From Nitriliruptorales bacterium (GTDB lineage: Bacteria; Actinomycetota; Nitriliruptoria; Euzebyales; Egibacteraceae): a DNA stretch of 7,781 nt. The position numbers were made by a program, and so were the translations under genes. The notes under the pieces were generated by a model. The model was given only the letters and a program-made list of their open reading frames with translations, was not told the origin of the DNA and ran no database searches. The stretch spans positions 1-7,781 of the forward strand of contig SLNF01000035.1 in NCBI GenBank assembly GCA_007133145.1, given 5' to 3'. This document shows positions 1 through 5,588 of the stretch, one piece after another (the stretch's first letter is position 1; each line of letters starts with the position of its first letter).

Positions 1-1297
1 AGGCCTCGGCGTTGCGCACCCCCCGGCCCTGCCGCTGCGCGCTGCCCTCGCGCGCAACGGCGACCCGGGCGGCGACCGCCGCACTGGGCTCCCCGGGCTC
101 GGCGGCGAGCAGGTCCCGGGCCCCCACAGGGGTGACCGTCGGGGCGAGGTCGATGCGGTCGGCGAGCGGCCCCGACAGCCGCGCACGGTAGCGGGCGACA
201 TCGGCCTCACGGCAGACGCAGCGGCGCCCACCCCCGCAGGGGCACGGGTTGGCCGCAGCGACGAGCTGGGCCGCGGCGGGGTAGGCCACGCTCGCACGCG
301 AACGCGCGATGCGCACGATGCCCTCCTCGAGCGGCTCGCGCAACGCGTCGAGCAGCCGGCGGGGCCACTCGAGGAGCTCGTCGAGGAAGAGCACGCCGTG
401 GCTCGCGAGGCTGACCTCGCCGGGCCGCGCCACCCCGGCGCCACCGCCGAGCAGCGCCGCGGCGGAAGCCGAGTGGTGCGGCGCGCGGAAGGGTGGAGTG
501 CGGTCCAGCGCCGTGTCGTCGAGCAGACCGGCGACCGAGCGGATCGCCGCGAGCTCGAGCGCCGCGTCGTCACCGAGCGGCGGCAGGATCGTCGGCAGAC
601 GGGACGCGAGCATGGACTTGCCGCACCCCGGCGGGCCGATGAGCAGCAGGTGGTGGCCGCCCGCCGCGGCGATCTCGAGCGCCCGACGCGCCTCGAGTTG
701 CCCGCGCACCTCCGCGAGGTCCCCCCCGACCCGCGACGCCGGCGGCGCGGGGGACGGCTCCGCGGGACGGGCGGGTGCCCCGCCGAGCACCGCGACCGCC
801 TCGGTGAGGTCGGCGACGGCCGCGACGTCCACCCCGGAGGCCAGAGCCGCCTCCGCGGCGTTGCCGCGGGCGACGACGAGTCGCCCCACGCCGGCCCTCG
901 CGGCGTGCACCGCCGAGGGCAGGACGCCCGGCACGGGCCGCACCGACCCGTCGAGGGCGAGCTCGCCGAGCAGGACGACGTCGCGCAACGCCTCCTGGTC
1001 GAGGACCTCGAGCTGGGCGCAGACCGCGAGCGCCGTCGGCAGGTCGAAGCGTGCCCCGAGCTTGGGCACGTCGGCGGGCGCGAGCGAGATGAGCACCTTG
1101 CGGCTCCCGACGACGAGGCCGCTCGCGGCCAGAGCGGTGCGCACCCGGTCGGCGGCCTCGCGCGCCGGCGCCCCGGAGGAGCCGATGACGTGGAAGCCCG
1201 GCAGGCCACCCGAGACGTGGACCTCGACGGTGACCTCACGGGCCTCGAGGCCAACCTGGGCGACCGTGCGGGCCCACGTCACCCGTGCCCGGCTCAC
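1..1297 (-). CDS. comM: ComM/YifB family Mg-chelatase-like AAA+ ATPase, 3' end outside window
   Basis: The first 432 residues are present; the gene continues past position 1. The family comprises hexameric AAA+ helicases; ComM of naturally competent bacteria promotes branch migration during transformation, and the role in non-competent species is less clear. An N-terminal ChlI/Lon-S5-like domain (about 5-125) contains GLPGF (31-35) and SLAPADVPK (71-79). A linker follows, then the AAA+ core: Walker A GPPGCGKSM (221-229), FRAPHHSAS (270-278), Walker B VLFLDE (302-307) and the Cys motif NPCPCG...CVC (350-362). The start is GTG at 1297, with GAGG about 8 nt upstream, and it overlaps the yraN stop by four bases (GTGA), so coupling to yraN is likely. 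The yraN-comM pair, usually followed by dprA, is a common actinobacterial order. Oddity: the usual G-L-P-D after GLPGF reads G-S-S-G (39-42). The family call is secure; the biological role here is inferred. Confidence 0.95.
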   Translation of the reverse strand, partial: MSRARVTWARTVAQVGLEAREVTVEVHVSGGLPGFHVIGSSGAPAREAADRVRTALAASGLVVGSRKVLISLAPADVPKLGARFDLPTALAVCAQLEVLDQEALRDVVLLGELALDGSVRPVPGVLPSAVHAARAGVGRLVVARGNAAEAALASGVDVAAVADLTEAVAVLGGAPARPAEPSPAPPASRVGGDLAEVRGQLEARRALEIAAAGGHHLLLIGPPGCGKSMLASRLPTILPPLGDDAALELAAIRSVAGLLDDTALDRTPPFRAPHHSASAAALLGGGAGVARPGEVSLASHGVLFLDELLEWPRRLLDALREPLEEGIVRIARSRASVAYPAAAQLVAAANPCPCGGGRRCVCREADVARYRARLSGPLADRIDLAPTVTPVGARDLLAAEPGEPSAAVAARVAVAREGSAQRQGRGVRNAEA

Positions 1298-1668
1298 GCG
1301 ACACCCTCGAGGTGACAGATCGCCGCGGCGCCGCCACCCGGCGGCCAGGCCACCGCGACGACGTCGATGCGCAGTGGCGCCCCGCGGCAGCCGCGCTCGT
1401 CGAGCCAGCGCAGTCCGAGGCGGCGCAGCTGGCGACGCTTGCGCGCGTCGACGCCCTCAGCGGCCTCCTCGGGCCAGGCACGACGGCGCGCCTTGACCTC
1501 GCAGACGACGATCGTCGTGCCGTCACGGCAGACGAGGTCGAGCTCGCCGCGCAGGTCAGGGCCGGCATGGCGCCAACCGCGCTCGAGGATCTCGTAGCCG
1601 CCGGCGCGGAGGTGGCGGGCGGCGAGCCGCTCGCCGAGCCGGCCGAGACGATCGCTGGAGGTCGACAT
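1294..1668 (-). CDS. yraN: YraN/UPF0102 family protein (endonuclease-like fold)
   Basis: A 124-aa protein of normal family length. YraN proteins have a predicted PD-(D/E)XK nuclease-like fold but no settled function. Visible motifs are E13 in the N-terminal helix, GELDLV (41-46, with D44), EVK (57-59) and a late RIDVVAV strand (100-106). Together these supply the E, D and E-x-K residues expected of the fold. The ATG at 1668 is the only reasonable start: an in-frame TAG lies 12 nt upstream (1678-1680) and no internal start would keep the N-terminal helix. There is no Shine-Dalgarno in the short upstream stretch; the nearest GGAGG is about 28 nt away. The stop overlaps the comM start by four bases. 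Expression may therefore be leaderless from a promoter just upstream (see 1675-1680) or read through from lepB/DUF2469. Confidence 0.93.
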   Translation of the reverse strand: MSTSSDRLGRLGERLAARHLRAGGYEILERGWRHAGPDLRGELDLVCRDGTTIVVCEVKARRRAWPEEAAEGVDARKRRQLRRLGLRWLDERGCRGAPLRIDVVAVAWPPGGGAAAICHLEGVA

Positions 1669-1674
1669 GGCGCG

Positions 1675-1680
1675 AGGCTA
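1675..1680 (-). promoter_or_regulatory. Possible -10 hexamer for leaderless yraN
   Basis: The minus strand reads TAGCCT, fitting the actinobacterial TANNNT -10 pattern, and it ends 6 nt before the yraN ATG. That spacing would place transcription initiation at or next to the start codon, giving a leaderless mRNA, which is common in Actinomycetota. No recognisable -35 lies 17-18 bp upstream. The hexamer could be chance, although it coincides with the lack of any nearby ribosome binding site. Confidence 0.3.
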
Positions 1681-1736
1681 GGAGCGGCCACCCTCCTCCC
1701 TGGCCGATCGGCGCCGCGGGCCTGTGGAGGGCGCGC

Positions 1737-1853
1737 TCAGAGCAACCCGACGGCCCACGCGACGAGTGCTCCGATGGCCGCGAGGGCGAGGAGCAGCATG
1801 ACGATGTCGACGGCGTCGGCATCGCCCCGGCGGAACGGCGAGCGGAACCGCAC
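1737..1853 (-). CDS. Possible 38-aa single-TM membrane microprotein
   Basis: A short ORF in the gap between DUF2469 and yraN: GTG at 1851-1853, TGA at 1737-1739. The N-terminus is basic (MRFRSPFRRGDADAVD). Residues 17-38 are almost entirely hydrophobic (IVMLLLALAAIGALVAWAVG and on to the end). That predicts one transmembrane helix with the basic end in the cytoplasm. It is in the same frame as DUF2469, starting one codon after that gene's TAG, so translation could arise by termination-reinitiation or as a read-through tail. I see no Shine-Dalgarno for the GTG. An internal ATG at codon 19 also has none and would leave only the helix. I do not recognise a family. The clean charge-then-hydrophobic layout in an otherwise unexplained 188-bp gap is the main argument; lack of known homologs and the weak start argue against. 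Confidence 0.45.
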   Translation of the reverse strand: MRFRSPFRRGDADAVDIVMLLLALAAIGALVAWAVGLL

Positions 1854-1856
1854 CGT

Positions 1857-2165
1857 CTACTCGAGCAGCGGCGGGTCGTCGCTCAGCGCGACGCGCTCGA
1901 CGTTGACGTCCCGGAACGTCAGGGCCCGGACGTGGGAGACGAAGCGCGCGGGGCGGTGCATGTCCCAGACCCAGGCGTCGGAGAGGGTGACCTCGAAGTA
2001 GGTGGCCTCACCCTGCCCACGCACGGCGACGTCGACGTCGTTGGCGAGGTAGAAGCGCCGCTCGGTCTCGACGACGTAGGTGAACATCCGCACGACGTCC
2101 CGGTACTCGCGGTAGAGCGCGAGCTCCATCTCCGCCTCGTAGCGCTCGAGGTCCTCGGCGCTCAT
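1857..2165 (-). CDS. DUF2469 family conserved actinobacterial protein
   Basis: A 102-aa soluble, acidic protein beginning MSAEDLERYEAEMELALYRE. It carries the family's hallmark stretches VVETERRFYLAN and DAWVWDMHRPARFV. From memory it closely resembles Mycobacterium tuberculosis Rv2901c (about 101 aa) over its whole length. The function is unknown; the family is largely confined to Actinomycetota and usually sits directly after lepB-rnhB. Here it follows lepB by 22 nt. The start ATG at 2165 has a good ribosome binding site, GAGGAG, 6 nt upstream. No membrane segment or catalytic motif is visible. The operon context suggests a link to translation or secretion, but that is inference only. The stop is TAG, followed in frame by a possible microprotein. 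Confidence 0.95.
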   Translation of the reverse strand: MSAEDLERYEAEMELALYREYRDVVRMFTYVVETERRFYLANDVDVAVRGQGEATYFEVTLSDAWVWDMHRPARFVSHVRALTFRDVNVERVALSDDPPLLE

Positions 2166-2187
2166 CGCGGGCTCCTCTGCTGCGCGC

Positions 2188-3102
2188 TCACGGCGACGCC
2201 GCGGCCTCGGAAGCGGCCAGCGGGTCGTCGTAGTCCGGCAGCGGCAGGGTGCCCAGCCTCCCGAGCGGCCAGATGACGACGAAGGCGCGGCCGACGAGGT
2301 CCTCCTCGGGCACCGTCGCGATGAGCGATCGGCTGTCAGAGGAGTTCGGCCGGTTGTCGCCCATCATGAAGTACTCCCCCTCGGGGACCTCGGTGGGCCC
2401 GAAGTCGACCGTGTCGGGCCGCGAGAGGTACCCGCCCTCGGCCTCCGGCGCCTCGGCGACCGGGTCGCCGTCGACGATCACGACGCCGTCGCGCATCTCG
2501 ATGGTCTCGCCCGGCAGGCCGATGATCCGCTTGATGAAGTCCTTCTCGCTGCCCGAGGAGGCGCCGAAGCCCCCTGCGATCGTGTCGAGGATCCGGTCGA
2601 GCAGGCCCTCGGCCGCGGCCGCGCCCGGGACGTCGTCGTCGTGGGTGAACACGACGACCTCACCCCGCTCAGGGTCGCGCACGTCGTGGACGAGCTTGTT
2701 GACGAGGACCCGGTCGCCGACCGCGAGCGTCGGCAGCATCGACTCCGAGGGGATGTAGAAGGCTTGCACGACGAAGGTCTTGAGCAGGAGCGCGAGGACG
2801 AAGGCAATGAGCACGAGCACCGGCAGCTCGACGAGGAAGGACCGCTGACGGCGCGCTCCGGTGGAGGGTGCGGCCCCCCCGTCCTGCCGGTCGCGCCCGC
2901 CACCGGGTCCGACGCTGCCATCGACCTCGCCCGCGCCGGAGGCGCCGTGGGCCATCGCGACGCCGTCAGCGCTGCCCTCGTCGCCGGCGACGGGGCCGGC
3001 CCCACCCTCGGCGGAGGTGGCGACCTCCCCGCGATGGTCGCCACCCGCACCCGAGGGCATGGCGGCGCCGACGTCCTCCACGGGGTCACGGCGGTCGGTC
3101 AC
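2188..3102 (-). CDS. lepB: Signal peptidase I (LepB)
   Basis: A 304-aa membrane-anchored serine protease that removes signal peptides from exported proteins on the outer face of the cytoplasmic membrane. Residues 1-87 are a Gly/Ala/Asp-rich, probably disordered cytoplasmic region. One transmembrane helix follows (about 89-113). Box B, IPSESMLPTLAVGD (117-130), holds nucleophile S121. Box D, DFIKRIIGLPGE (188-199), holds the general base K191. Box E is MGDNRPNSSDSR (247-258). All catalytic parts are present, so the enzyme should be active. A loop rich in Ala, Gly and acidic residues (about 155-187) sits before box D. The GTG start at 3102 has GAGG 5 nt upstream and lies 21 nt after the rplS stop. 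Starting at M15 or M50 instead would only shorten the disordered leader. The usual actinobacterial neighbour rnhB is missing downstream. Confidence 0.96.
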   Translation of the reverse strand: MTDRRDPVEDVGAAMPSGAGGDHRGEVATSAEGGAGPVAGDEGSADGVAMAHGASGAGEVDGSVGPGGGRDRQDGGAAPSTGARRQRSFLVELPVLVLIAFVLALLLKTFVVQAFYIPSESMLPTLAVGDRVLVNKLVHDVRDPERGEVVVFTHDDDVPGAAAAEGLLDRILDTIAGGFGASSGSEKDFIKRIIGLPGETIEMRDGVVIVDGDPVAEAPEAEGGYLSRPDTVDFGPTEVPEGEYFMMGDNRPNSSDSRSLIATVPEEDLVGRAFVVIWPLGRLGTLPLPDYDDPLAASEAAASP

Positions 3103-3118
3103 AGCCGCCTCATCCGCG

Positions 3119-3132
3119 GGCGCCTAGGCGCC
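3119..3132. repeat. 14-bp perfect palindrome over the rplS stop codon
   Basis: GGCGCCTAGGCGCC reads the same on both strands and is centred on CTAG, which includes the rplS TAG stop. As RNA it can form a 5-bp GC stem with a CUAG loop in the 21-nt rplS-lepB gap, ending before the GAGG ribosome binding site of lepB. It may tune mRNA stability or the expression ratio of rplS and lepB, or be chance in GC-rich DNA. There is no U-tract, so a strong terminator is unlikely. Confidence 0.4.
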
Positions 3133-3483
3133 TGCGGTCTCCCGCCGCTCGCGCACGCGGGCCTTCTTGCCGACCCGGTCGCGCAGGTAGTAGAGCTTCG
3201 CGCGGCGCACGCGACCCCGACGGACGATCTCGATGCGCTCGATGACCGGCGCGTGCACGGGGAAGGTCCGCTCGACGCCGATCCCATTGAAGCTGATCTT
3301 GCGCACGGTGAAGGTCTCGCTGATCCCGCTGCCCTTCCGGGCGATGACCACGCCCTCGAAGACCTGGACGCGGGTGCGGTTGCCCTCGGTCACCTTGACG
3401 TGCACCTTCACGGTGTCTCCCGCGCGGAACGCGGGCACGTCGTCGCGGAGGCTCTCGATGTCGACGAGGTCGGTGGGCTTCAT
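3124..3483 (-). CDS. rplS: 50S ribosomal protein L19
   Basis: A 119-aa protein of typical bacterial L19 length. L19 sits at the 30S-50S interface. Characteristic segments are RAGDTVKVHVKVTEGNRTRVQ, FEGVVIARKGSGISETFTVRKIS, a GIGVERTFPVHAPVIERIEI stretch and the basic RRGRVRRAKLYYLRDRVGKKAR near the end. The ATG at 3483 is preceded by GGAGAG with 9 nt spacing. An upstream in-frame extension to 3591 is open but shows no conservation and covers the promoter, so I discount it. A 104-nt gap separates it from trmD and holds a good promoter (3562-3591), so L19 and the genes after it can be transcribed separately from rpsP-trmD. Confidence 0.98.
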   Translation of the reverse strand: MKPTDLVDIESLRDDVPAFRAGDTVKVHVKVTEGNRTRVQVFEGVVIARKGSGISETFTVRKISFNGIGVERTFPVHAPVIERIEIVRRGRVRRAKLYYLRDRVGKKARVRERRETAGA

Positions 3484-3561
3484 GACGCGGCGCTCTCCAC
3501 TGGCGATGGTTGGTATCGGAACCGGCGGCGCGCGGGCATGGGGCGCGCGGCCCGATGAACC

Positions 3562-3591
3562 AGCATAGCCCTCCGGCGCGCGGGGGGTCAA
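3562..3591 (-). promoter_or_regulatory. Internal sigma70-type promoter driving rplS
   Basis: On the minus strand TTGACC (3591-3586) is followed by an 18-bp spacer and TATGCT (3567-3562). These match the -35 TTGACA at five of six positions and the -10 TATAAT at four. The -35 box overlaps the TGA stop of trmD. Predicted initiation near 3555 would give a leader of about 70 nt before the rplS ATG. That leader contains a short possible hairpin (GGTT...AACC, about 3504-3519) ahead of the ribosome binding site. An A/T-rich hexamer pair stands out in this very GC-rich DNA, which makes chance less likely. Confidence 0.7.
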
Positions 3592-4328
3592 TCCTCGCGA
3601 GGATCCGGCCCGAGCGGGTCCGGCGTCGCCGCGTCCCGCTGCGCGCGCCGGCGCGCGAGGAGGTCGGGGCGGACCTCGGCGGTCCGCGTCAGGGCCTGCG
3701 CACGGCGCCAGGCCTCCACCGCGCCATGGTCACCCGACCGCAGGACGTCGGGCACGCTCAGGCCCTCGATCTCGGCGGGTCGGGTGTACTGCGGATGCTC
3801 GAGCAACCCGTCGGCGAAGGACTCGTCGGTGGCGCTCTCGACGTTGCCCATGACGCCGGGCAGCAGGCGGGTCACCGCCTCGATGAGCACGCACGCCGCG
3901 GCCTCCCCGCCGGCGAGGACATAGTCGCCGATCGAGACCTCGTCATGGGCGAGACGGATGTGGACCCGCTCGTCGATGCCCTCGTAGCGCCCGCAGAGCA
4001 GCAGCAGAGCCGGCTCGGCGGCGAGCTCGGCGACGAGTGGCTGGTCGAGCAGTCTGCCCCGCGGGGTGAGCACGACGGTGCGGGGCCGCGCGTCGAGTTC
4101 GCCGTAGAGCTCGGTGACGGCCTCGAAGAAGGGCTGGGGCTTGAGGACCATGCCGGCGCCGCCGCCATAGGGCGCGTCGTCGACGCTGCGGTGGACGTCG
4201 TGGGTCCAGCGTCGCAGGTCGTGCACGCGCGCGTCGACGAGCCCGCGCTCGACGGCGCGGCCGAGCAGCGAGGTCTCGAGGGGCCCGGCGAAGTAGCCGG
4301 GGAAGATCGTGAGGACGTCGAGGCGCAC
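3588..4328 (-). CDS. trmD: tRNA (guanine-N1-)-methyltransferase TrmD
   Basis: A 246-aa SPOUT-class enzyme that uses S-adenosylmethionine to make m1G37 in tRNAs reading CNN and some other codons, preventing +1 frameshifting. Conserved blocks in order are DDAPYGGGAGMV (50-61), LTPRG (87-91), LCGRYEGIDER (111-121, with R114), SIGDYVLAGGE (132-142, with the putative catalytic D135), LLPGVMGN (155-162), HPQYTRP (178-184) and VPDVLRSGDH (192-201). The middle blocks build the trefoil-knot SAM site. All are intact. The GTG start at 4328 directly abuts the rimM stop (TAGGTG), with GAGG 5 nt upstream inside rimM, so translation is probably coupled. The short C-terminal tail (about 230-246) is Pro/Asp-rich and variable. 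The rimM-trmD-rplS order is classical. Confidence 0.98.
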   Translation of the reverse strand: MRLDVLTIFPGYFAGPLETSLLGRAVERGLVDARVHDLRRWTHDVHRSVDDAPYGGGAGMVLKPQPFFEAVTELYGELDARPRTVVLTPRGRLLDQPLVAELAAEPALLLLCGRYEGIDERVHIRLAHDEVSIGDYVLAGGEAAACVLIEAVTRLLPGVMGNVESATDESFADGLLEHPQYTRPAEIEGLSVPDVLRSGDHGAVEAWRRAQALTRTAEVRPDLLARRRAQRDAATPDPLGPDPRED

Positions 4329-4826
4329 CTAGGCCTCGTCGTCGAGCAGCCCGGGGATGGCCCGGACGACGATGCGCTCACGCCCGAGCTCGACGAACTC
4401 GTCGACGGCCGGGACGAGCACCTCGCCACCATCGGGTCGGGCCACGACGAGCAGGTCGTGGGCTGGGGCGTCGAGGACGCCTTCGAGCACGCCGATGAGC
4501 GCCCCGTCACCGTCGACGACGTCGGCGCCGAGGACCTCGTCGAGCCAGACCGCCCCGTCGTCGAGGGCGATCTCGTCCTTGTCGAGCGAGAGGACGGTGC
4601 CACGCAGGCCCTCGGCGCCGGTCCGGTCGCTGACCTCCTCGAACTTCACGACGAGCCGCCCGCCATGGGTGCGGGCGCGCTCGACGGTGAGCGCCCCGCC
4701 CTGCGCGACGTAGCGTGTGCCCGCGGCGAACTCGTGGCCGAGGTCGGGGTCGGGGTGGACGTAGACCTCGCCGCGCACGCCGAAGGGCTTGCCGACGGCG
4801 CCGACGACGACGGAGCCCTCACCCAT
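4329..4826 (-). CDS. rimM: 16S rRNA processing/30S maturation protein RimM
   Basis: A 165-aa protein that assists late assembly of the 30S head together with S19. The N-terminal RimM beta-barrel is marked by VVGAVGKPFGVRGEVYVHP (7-25) and KFEEVSDRTGAEGLRG (61-76). The C-terminal PRC-barrel runs from about 94 to 165, with GVLEGVLDAPAHDLLVV and the terminal AIPGLLDDEA typical of the family. The ATG at 4826 lies 10 nt after the khpA stop. It has no strong Shine-Dalgarno, so it probably relies on coupling. Reading further upstream enters khpA without RimM-like sequence, which supports this start. Confidence 0.97.
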   Translation of the reverse strand: MGEGSVVVGAVGKPFGVRGEVYVHPDPDLGHEFAAGTRYVAQGGALTVERARTHGGRLVVKFEEVSDRTGAEGLRGTVLSLDKDEIALDDGAVWLDEVLGADVVDGDGALIGVLEGVLDAPAHDLLVVARPDGGEVLVPAVDEFVELGRERIVVRAIPGLLDDEA

Positions 4827-4836
4827 CGCCGGTGCG

Positions 4837-5073
4837 CTACTCGACGATCTCGACGGTGGCCTGCTGGCCGTCACGCGTCGAGGCGGCCTTGACCATCGTG
4901 CGGATCGCCTTCGCGGTCCGCCCACGCTTGCCGATGACCTTGCCCATGTCCTCGGGGTGGACCTTGAGCTCCAGCACGACCTCGCCGTCGTCGTCCTCGG
5001 TCTCGACGATCTCGATCTCGTCGGGGTGGTCGACGAGGTTGCGGGCGATGAACTCGAGTACGTCGACGGCCAT
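4837..5073 (-). CDS. khpA: KH-domain RNA-binding protein KhpA
   Basis: A 78-aa single KH domain (older name UPF0109/YlqC). KhpA proteins bind RNA, often with KhpB/Jag, and affect cell size, envelope and RNA chaperoning in Gram-positives. The RNA-binding GxxG loop is seen in the segment GKVIGKRGRTAKAIR (44-58; GKRG at 48-51). The N-terminus, VLEFIARNLVDHPDEIEI, is typical of the family. The ATG at 5073 overlaps the rpsP TGA by one base (TGATG). A GTG one codon earlier, overlapping by four bases (GTGA), is equally possible and would add one residue. Its slot between rpsP and rimM is the standard one in Gram-positive and actinobacterial genomes. Confidence 0.95.
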   Translation of the reverse strand: MAVDVLEFIARNLVDHPDEIEIVETEDDDGEVVLELKVHPEDMGKVIGKRGRTAKAIRTMVKAASTRDGQQATVEIVE

Positions 5074-5588
5074 CACGCCTGCGACGCCTCCTCCGCGTCC
5101 TCGGCCGCCGCGCGCTCGGCGGGCGCCGCCTCGGCGGCGGGGGCCTCGGCGGCCTCCTCGGTAGGTGGCTCCTCGGTAGGTGCCTCCGCGGGGCCAGCCT
5201 CCGCGGCGGCGGCCTGCTCGGCCTCCTGCTCGGCCTTCGCCGCGGCCTCGGCCTCGGCGCGCTTGGCGTCCTGCTCGGCCTTGCGCGCGGCGCGCTGCGC
5301 GTGCTTGCGGCTGCGATCCTTGCCGGGGTCACCGGGCTTGAACTGCTCCCAGACGCCCTCGATGCGCAGGAGCTTGCGCACGGCGTCGGAGGGCTGGACA
5401 CCCTGGCGCAGCCAGTAGAGCGCGCGCTCGTGGTCGATGGAGATCACCGAGGGGTCGGCCAGCGGGTGGTAGTAGCCGATGTCCTCGATGAAGCGCCCGT
5501 CTCGGGGCGAGCGGACGTCGGCGACGACGACGCGGTAGAAGGGCTGCTTCTTCTTGCCCTCGCGCCGGAGGCGCATCTTCACGGCCAT
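5073..5588 (-). CDS. rpsP: 30S ribosomal protein S16 with long Ala/Glu-rich tail
   Basis: A 171-aa protein; the conserved S16 fold occupies residues 1-86: MAVKMRLRREGKKKQPFYRV, RSPRDGRFIEDIGYYHP and a ...DAVRKLLRIEGVWEQFKPG segment. S16 binds 16S rRNA in the 30S body and is needed for assembly. Residues 87-171 form a tail that is first basic (RSRKHAQRAARK) and then Ala/Glu/Pro-rich, probably a charged helix and then disorder. Such extensions are common in actinobacterial S16. The ATG at 5588 has AGAAAGG 9 nt upstream. The open frame continues upstream to 5744 but that part is not S16-like and covers the leader hairpins. The gene starts the operon and is coupled to khpA. Confidence 0.98.
   Translation of the reverse strand: MAVKMRLRREGKKKQPFYRVVVADVRSPRDGRFIEDIGYYHPLADPSVISIDHERALYWLRQGVQPSDAVRKLLRIEGVWEQFKPGDPGKDRSRKHAQRAARKAEQDAKRAEAEAAAKAEQEAEQAAAAEAGPAEAPTEEPPTEEAAEAPAAEAAPAERAAAEDAEEASQA
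5154..5182. repeat. rpsP: Two-copy 15-bp tandem repeat in the rpsP tail
   Basis: The 14-mer CTCCTCGGTAGGTG occurs at 5154-5167 and again at 5169-5182, a period of 15 bp. It keeps the frame and encodes a repeated P-T-E-E-P/A unit in the disordered S16 tail. It looks like a recent slippage duplication in low-complexity coding sequence. Confidence 0.6.

Noticed and set aside
309..1496. Long plus-strand open frame opposite comM and yraN
   Set aside because: Low-complexity Arg/Ser/Pro/Ala translation with no motifs, lying across two recognised minus-strand genes; an expected antisense artefact at this GC content.
3484..3591. 36-residue N-terminal extension of L19
   Set aside because: Not L19-like, and its start would lie upstream of the predicted transcription start.
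3510..4892. 460-codon plus-strand open frame opposite trmD and rimM
   Set aside because: Covers two intact conserved genes on the other strand. Its protein is an Asp/Glu/Gly-rich mirror of their codon pattern with no domain.
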